Assembly: GCA_030685215.1 (NCBI GenBank)
Contig: JAUXQB010000227.1
Location: 1 to 42,726, forward strand
From: Actinomycetota bacterium
GTDB taxonomy: Bacteria; Actinomycetota; Acidimicrobiia; Acidimicrobiales; Ilumatobacteraceae
Direction: 5' to 3'
DNA length: 42,726 nt
Of this stretch, positions 39,278 to 42,726 are shown piece after piece. Numbering within the stretch: position 1 is the stretch's first letter; each line of letters starts with the position of its first letter. The position numbers and the translations under genes were made by a program. The notes beneath the pieces are model-generated. The model saw only the letters and a list, made by a program, of their open reading frames with translations, ran no database searches and was not told the origin of the DNA.

Positions 39278-39842
39278 CGGCTCGGTCCACACATCTTCTC
39301 AGCCGCTCCAGTCCACGGCGGATGTCGCTCTTCACGGTGCCCAGGGGGAGGCCGGTGCGAGCGGCGATCTCGGCATGCGTGAGCTCTTCGTGGAAGGCCA
39401 TGGAGATCAGCCGCTGCATGCGCACGGGCAACTCGCCGAGAGCGTCGGCGAGCAGCATCCTGTCGGCGAGTGCGCCGACGGAGTCGGGCGACACGATCTC
39501 CGGAGCTGCCGCGTCGTGATCGTCGATCAGGTGCAGTTGGCGGCGGCGCAGCGTCTCGAGCACCTTGTTGCGAGCGATGCCGACCAGCCACCCGGCGAGC
39601 ACGCCCCGCTCGGGATCGAACCGGTGCCGCTGCCGCCACGCGGTGATGAACACCTCCTGGGTGACGTCGTTCGCCAGTTCCGCGCCGACCGAGCGCCGGC
39701 AGAACGTGTACACGAGGGGGCCGTGGCGGTCGTATGCGCGGCGGAGCACGTCGTGCGGTCCGTCACGGAACGCTGCGTCGAGGTCGGCGGGATCGGTGAG
39801 CATCGATGCGTGAGTGGTCAGGAGGCGGAGTGGCTCGGCCAT
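39270..39842 (-). CDS. ECF sigma factor, SigK-like
   Basis: 190 residues from ATG 39842. Region 2: LRRAYDRHGPLVYTFCRRSV, ANDVTQEVFITAWRQRHRFDPERG and LAGWLVGIARNKVLETLRRR. Region 4: LPVRMQRLISMAFHEELTHAEIAARTGLPLGTVKSDIRRGLERLRR. This is the SigK-type subgroup that pairs with RskA anti-sigma factors. A promoter matching the one in front of the divergent fasciclin gene ends about seven bases before the ATG, so the mRNA may be leaderless and the gene autoregulated. Its stop overlaps the anti-sigma gene by eight bases. Confidence 0.92.
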   Translation of the reverse strand: MAEPLRLLTTHASMLTDPADLDAAFRDGPHDVLRRAYDRHGPLVYTFCRRSVGAELANDVTQEVFITAWRQRHRFDPERGVLAGWLVGIARNKVLETLRRRQLHLIDDHDAAAPEIVSPDSVGALADRMLLADALGELPVRMQRLISMAFHEELTHAEIAARTGLPLGTVKSDIRRGLERLRRCVDRADD

Positions 39843-39849
39843 TGCACTT

Positions 39850-39883
39850 GTTCTTGGCGGTGAGTCCTCATGTTGGATGCAAC
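39850..39883 (-). promoter_or_regulatory. candidate SigK-type promoter of the sigma/anti-sigma operon
   Basis: On the minus strand GTTGCATCC (39883-39875), a 16-base spacer and GCCAAGAAC (39858-39850). The same -35 and nearly the same -10, with equal spacing, stand in front of the fasciclin gene on the other strand. The expected start of transcription falls at about the ATG 39842. Confidence 0.6.
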
Positions 39884-39920
39884 CCGCCTCGATTTCCACC
39901 CGTGCTCGAAGTCGAAAGTT

Positions 39921-39954
39921 GTTGCATCCGCGCGGGCCCGCCACCGCGAAGAAC
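39921..39954 (+). promoter_or_regulatory. candidate SigK-type promoter of the fasciclin gene
   Basis: GTTGCATCC (39921-39929), a 16-base spacer and GCGAAGAAC (39946-39954). This mirrors the minus-strand promoter; only the -10 differs by one base (GCGAAGAAC against GCCAAGAAC). Transcription would start near 39961, giving a leader of about 36 bases with a GAGGAGG ribosome site. Confidence 0.6.
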
Positions 39955-39996
39955 GGGGGACGAGTGATCCGCGCTCGTCACATCGAGGAGGCAACC

Positions 39997-40635
39997 ATGA
40001 AGCACTCACTGAAGAAGCGCTCGCTGCTCGCGGGCCTCTGCGCCGTGGCGGCGGCCGCGATCGCAGCTCCCGCCGGCGTCGTCGACGCCGCGCCGGCGAA
40101 CTCCGGCCGCCCGACGCTGGTCGGGCTGCTGCTCGCCGACGCACGGTTCGACGATGCATCCGGGTTCGATCGCTTCGCGTACGACTTCGACATCGTGACC
40201 GAAGCGCTGAAGCTGTTCCCCGACCTGGTCGAGGCGGCCAACAGCCCGGCGAGCAACCTGACGGTGTTCCTGCCCACCGACGCTGCGTTCCGTTCGCTGG
40301 TGAAGTCGCTCACGGGTGCTGCGCCGGCCGCCGAGGCCGACGTGTTCGCGGCCGTCGCCGGTCTCGGTGTCGACACGGTCAAGGCCGTGCTCACGTACCA
40401 CATCCTCGGCACGGTCGTGGACTACAAGACCGCGCTGAAGTCCGACGGCGCGGTGCTCACCACGCTCAACGGCGCGACGCTGACGGTCGACGTGCAGGGT
40501 CGCTGGTTGAAGACGGTCACGTTGATCGACAACGATCCGGACCTGCGTAACCCGAAGGTGATCTTCCCCAACCTTCGTGCGTCGAACGGCATCGCGCATG
40601 CCATCGACCGGGTGCTGCTGCCCATCGACGTCTGA
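39997..40635 (+). CDS. secreted fasciclin (FAS1) domain protein
   Basis: 212 residues from ATG 39997 with GAGGAGG five bases before. Signal peptide: MKHSLKKRSLLAGLCAVAAAAIAAPAGVVDA, split here as a basic start and an Ala-rich core, likely cut at VDA-AP. One FAS1 domain follows: FDIVTEALKLFPDLVEA, LTVFLPTDAAFRSLVKSL, VKAVLTYHILGTVVDYKTAL, LTTLNGATLTVDV and NGIAHAIDRVLLPI, covering the H1, YH and H2 family motifs. In mycobacteria the FAS1 proteins MPT70 and MPT83 belong to the SigK regulon, and here the SigK/RskA-like pair lies directly divergent. It probably acts in adhesion or envelope interactions. A strong hairpin follows. Confidence 0.92.
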   Translation: MKHSLKKRSLLAGLCAVAAAAIAAPAGVVDAAPANSGRPTLVGLLLADARFDDASGFDRFAYDFDIVTEALKLFPDLVEAANSPASNLTVFLPTDAAFRSLVKSLTGAAPAAEADVFAAVAGLGVDTVKAVLTYHILGTVVDYKTALKSDGAVLTTLNGATLTVDVQGRWLKTVTLIDNDPDLRNPKVIFPNLRASNGIAHAIDRVLLPIDV

Positions 40636-40644
40636 TCGCGAGTG

Positions 40645-40673
40645 CGCCGCGCCGGCAGCGTGCCGGCGCGGCG
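40645..40673. terminator. bidirectional hairpin terminator
   Basis: CGCCGCGCCGGCA (40645-40657) and TGCCGGCGCGGCG (40661-40673) form a perfect 13-base stem with a 3-base loop, extended by flanking TCGCGA sequences. It lies between the converging fasciclin and cupin genes. Confidence 0.8.
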
Positions 40674-40686
40674 TCGCGACCCCCGG

Positions 40687-41064
40687 TCAGTGCGTGTGTT
40701 CCTTGCCGTAGTTGCTCGCGCCCCACCAATCGACCACGACCACCGGCTCGTCGCCCACCACCCACGCATCGTGCCCGTGAGGGAGGGCGGTCACGTCGCC
40801 GGGGTGGGCGTCGAGCTCGGTGCCGTCGGCCATGAGCACGTGCAGCTGGCCGGCGACGTGGTACTGGAAGTGCGGTGCTTCGCAGAGGTCGGTGCCGGCG
40901 AGCGGCTTGACGTGGTCCGACCAACGCCAGCCGGGTTGCAGCGTCAGCAGGCCGATGTCGCTCCCGCCGATGTGGAGGATGTCGGCGCGGCCGTGACTGA
41001 ACTCGCGGGTCTCGTCGGGTGTGCGGAACGTCTTCTGCTCCGCTGCCTGCGTCTCGGTGGTCAT
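40687..41064 (-). CDS. cupin-domain protein
   Basis: 125 residues from ATG 41064 with AGGAGCAC upstream. The single beta-barrel shows a metal-binding-type first motif (GWRWSDHVKPL...CEAPHFQYHVAGQLHVLMADG) and a second (PGDVTALPHGHDAWVVGDEPVVVVDW). Histidines in HFQYH and HGHDA could bind a metal. The C-terminus GASNYGKEHTH ends in His residues. Small cupins act as isomerases, dioxygenases or sensors; this one has no catalytic signature I can assign. It is divergent from the BTAD regulator across 137 bases. Confidence 0.85.
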   Translation of the reverse strand: MTTETQAAEQKTFRTPDETREFSHGRADILHIGGSDIGLLTLQPGWRWSDHVKPLAGTDLCEAPHFQYHVAGQLHVLMADGTELDAHPGDVTALPHGHDAWVVGDEPVVVVDWWGASNYGKEHTH

Positions 41065-41201
41065 GTGTGCTCCTGTCGTTCTGTGAGTCGCTCTGTGTGC
41101 GACAGCTCGTCCGCTGTCGCACGCATGCATGATCGGCCCCGCGGTTTGCAGTCGGCCTGCAGCCGCCGACGTCCGTGCGGGCCTGCAGTACCGTGCACGC
41201 C

Positions 41202-42726
41202 GTGGATCGCCTGTCCGTTCGGGTGGTGGGCGTCTTTCGGGTCGAGGGCCTCGACGAGCATGCACTCGGCAGCCGCAAGGCGCGCACCCTGCTACGGGTG
41301 CTCGCGTGCGAACGGGGTGGGGCGGTGTCGACCGATCGCCTCGCCGACGCGTTGTGGGGCGACGAGCTGCCGTCGAAGCCGTCCGACCAGGTGAGCGTGC
41401 TCGTCAGCCGGTTGCGCGCGGTGCTGGGCCCACGCATTCCACGCTCCGACGCCGGTTACTCGTTGCAGTACGACTGGCTGGATCTCGACGAGCTGCTCGC
41501 GCGCAGTCGCGAGGCGGTGGCTCGGCTGGGCACCGGTCATCACGCGGCTGCCCGAGTGGCGTCGGCGGCGGCGTTGCGGCTGGTGCAGGGGCCGGTGCTC
41601 GCCGATGACGATGCGCTGTGGGCCCAGGGTGTGCGCGCCGAGATCGAGCGGGCGGTGGCCGATGCGCGGCTGGCGGGAGCGCGCGCCGCACTCGAGGTGC
41701 GAGCGTTCGAGGAAGCGACGGAGCTGGGCACGGCCGCGATGGTGAGCGACCCGTTCGACGAGGTGGCGCTGCGCGTCGTGATGCGTGCGCACGCGCATCT
41801 CGGTCGACCGGGCTCCGCGCTCGCGGTGTACACGGCGTTCAAGGAGCGCATCGTCGACGAGTTCGGTGTCGGCCCGACGGCCGAGACGGAACAGGTGCAC
41901 GACGCCATCGTGCTCGGCTCGGGCCACGACAACGACGAGCACCCGGCGGCGACGCTGATCGTCGGTCGCGACGGCGAACTGGCGGCGCTCGATGCCTGGC
42001 TGGCAGCCGCGGCCAGCGCGTCGACGCTGGTCGTGGTGGAGGGGGACCCTGGTATCGGCAAGTCCGCCCTCGTCGGCGAGTGGCGCCAACGGGCGGAGCG
42101 CAGCGGTGCCCACGTGCTGTTCGCCCGCTGTGACCAGCCCGGGCTGAGCCTGCCGTTGCAGCCGATCATCGACGCCGTCACCGACTGGGTCGCTCGCGTG
42201 CTGGGGCCGGATCAGGCCGACCTGCTCGTCGGTGGCGACCCCGTCCTGGCAGCGGCGCTCGGCCGTCGCGGCGCGGTGAGACCGGTCGACGGCGTGCGTG
42301 CGCAGGACTCTGTCGAGGCGCCCGAACTGGGTCGACGTCGATTGTTCGACGCACTGGGCGTGCTCGTGGATCGCGTCCGTGGTGATGCTGCAGTGGTGGT
42401 GATCATCGACGACGTGCACGAGGCCGACGCCGGCACGTTGGCGTTCCTCGCGTCGTACGTCCGCACCGCGAGGAACGCAATGGTGCTGCTGACCTCGCGC
42501 GACCCGCTGACGGCCACCGTCGGCGGCAACCGGCTCGTGCTCGGACCGATCGAGCGTGACGCAGCAGCGCAACTGGTGAGCGACGATGCTGTGTCGCGCC
42601 TGTACGACCGCAGTGGCGGCAACCCACTGTTCCTGCTGGAGCTCGCGCACGTCGGCGACGGTGAGCTGCCGACGTCGATCGTCGAGGCCGTGCGACGCCG
42701 GAGCGCCACACTCGGGCCTGCCGCGT
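41202..42726 (+). CDS. AfsR-like regulator with BTAD and AAA ATPase (3' end outside window)
   Basis: 508 codons are visible from GTG 41202 and the frame stays open to the right edge. The N-terminus VVGVFRVEGLDEHALGSRKARTLLRVLA, STDRLADALWGDELPSKPSDQVSVLVSRLR is an OmpR-like winged helix of the SARP/AfsR type, followed by a bacterial transcriptional activator domain (about 95-240; HLGRPGSALAVYTAFKERIVDEFG). The ATPase begins with VGRDGELAAL, Walker A GDPGIGKS at 281-288 and Walker B VVVIIDDVHEAD near 398-409; SGGNPLFLLELA is a later AAA/STAND motif. Such large regulators activate secondary metabolism or stress genes. The C-terminal sensor part is not visible. It may also control the divergent cupin. 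Confidence 0.88.
   Translation, partial: MDRLSVRVVGVFRVEGLDEHALGSRKARTLLRVLACERGGAVSTDRLADALWGDELPSKPSDQVSVLVSRLRAVLGPRIPRSDAGYSLQYDWLDLDELLARSREAVARLGTGHHAAARVASAAALRLVQGPVLADDDALWAQGVRAEIERAVADARLAGARAALEVRAFEEATELGTAAMVSDPFDEVALRVVMRAHAHLGRPGSALAVYTAFKERIVDEFGVGPTAETEQVHDAIVLGSGHDNDEHPAATLIVGRDGELAALDAWLAAAASASTLVVVEGDPGIGKSALVGEWRQRAERSGAHVLFARCDQPGLSLPLQPIIDAVTDWVARVLGPDQADLLVGGDPVLAAALGRRGAVRPVDGVRAQDSVEAPELGRRRLFDALGVLVDRVRGDAAVVVIIDDVHEADAGTLAFLASYVRTARNAMVLLTSRDPLTATVGGNRLVLGPIERDAAAQLVSDDAVSRLYDRSGGNPLFLLELAHVGDGELPTSIVEAVRRRSATLGPAA

Noticed and set aside
1-42726. Mobile elements, prophage, tRNA or rRNA genes
   Set aside because: No transposase, integrase, phage structural gene, terminal inverted repeat with target duplication, or tRNA/rRNA-like sequence was seen on either strand.

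Overview
The window is high-GC DNA with densely packed genes, many start/stop overlaps, frequent GTG starts and short intergenic gaps. Gene content points to a high-GC Gram-positive actinobacterium: a C-terminal LPTTG sortase signal on a Thr-rich stalk, a RskA-type anti-sigma factor paired with an ECF sigma factor beside a fasciclin gene, a BTAD/AfsR-type regulator and a UbiA-type polyprenyl-phosphate transferase. An Acidimicrobiia-like organism is a reasonable guess but is not proven here. No rRNA, tRNA, CRISPR array, transposase or phage gene was seen; this looks like ordinary chromosome.

Layout. 1-3692 (+): a catabolic-looking operon of an MBL-fold hydrolase (cut by the left edge), a haloalkane dehalogenase, an SRPBCC protein and a type I sulfatase, closed by a long palindromic terminator. 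3762-5012: a zinc-finger anti-sigma-like membrane protein divergent from an ECF sigma factor. 5029-9797 (-): a probable four-gene operon of a VOC protein, a phosphodiesterase of the alkaline phosphatase superfamily whose two halves appear circularly permuted, a GAF-GAF-GGDEF diguanylate cyclase and a kinase-like protein of unknown family. 9927-12852 (+): a VWA lipoprotein, CorA and a small basic protein. 12865-17905 (-): a flavin monooxygenase behind a repeat-rich 489-base gap, a wall-anchored Thr-rich protein, a Kelch-like propeller protein and a DUF1801-YwqK fusion.

17951-24544: SelO, a PAS-GGDEF protein, a STAS protein coupled to an RsbRD-like protein, and a membrane GGDEF-EAL protein. 24717-27720 (+): a tightly overlapped set of glycosyltransferase, HAD phosphatase and UbiA prenyltransferase, read here as a polyprenyl-phosphate-sugar synthesis and transfer unit. 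27816-31048: Cu-Zn superoxide dismutase with a coupled membrane protein, an APH-type kinase and an alpha/beta hydrolase.

31260-38209 is a stress block: an Rrf2/NsrR-like regulator, an RIC di-iron repair protein and a group III truncated haemoglobin (a nitrosative-stress operon), then a DHA2 exporter divergent from a TetR regulator (with a visible operator) coupled to a universal stress protein, then a P-type ATPase with Na,K-ATPase-like cation-site motifs. 38265-40635 holds a DksA/TraR zinc-finger protein and a SigK/RskA-like pair divergent from a fasciclin protein; the two divergent promoters share the same -35 and -10 elements with identical 16-base spacers. The window ends with a cupin and a BTAD-ATPase regulator cut by the right edge.
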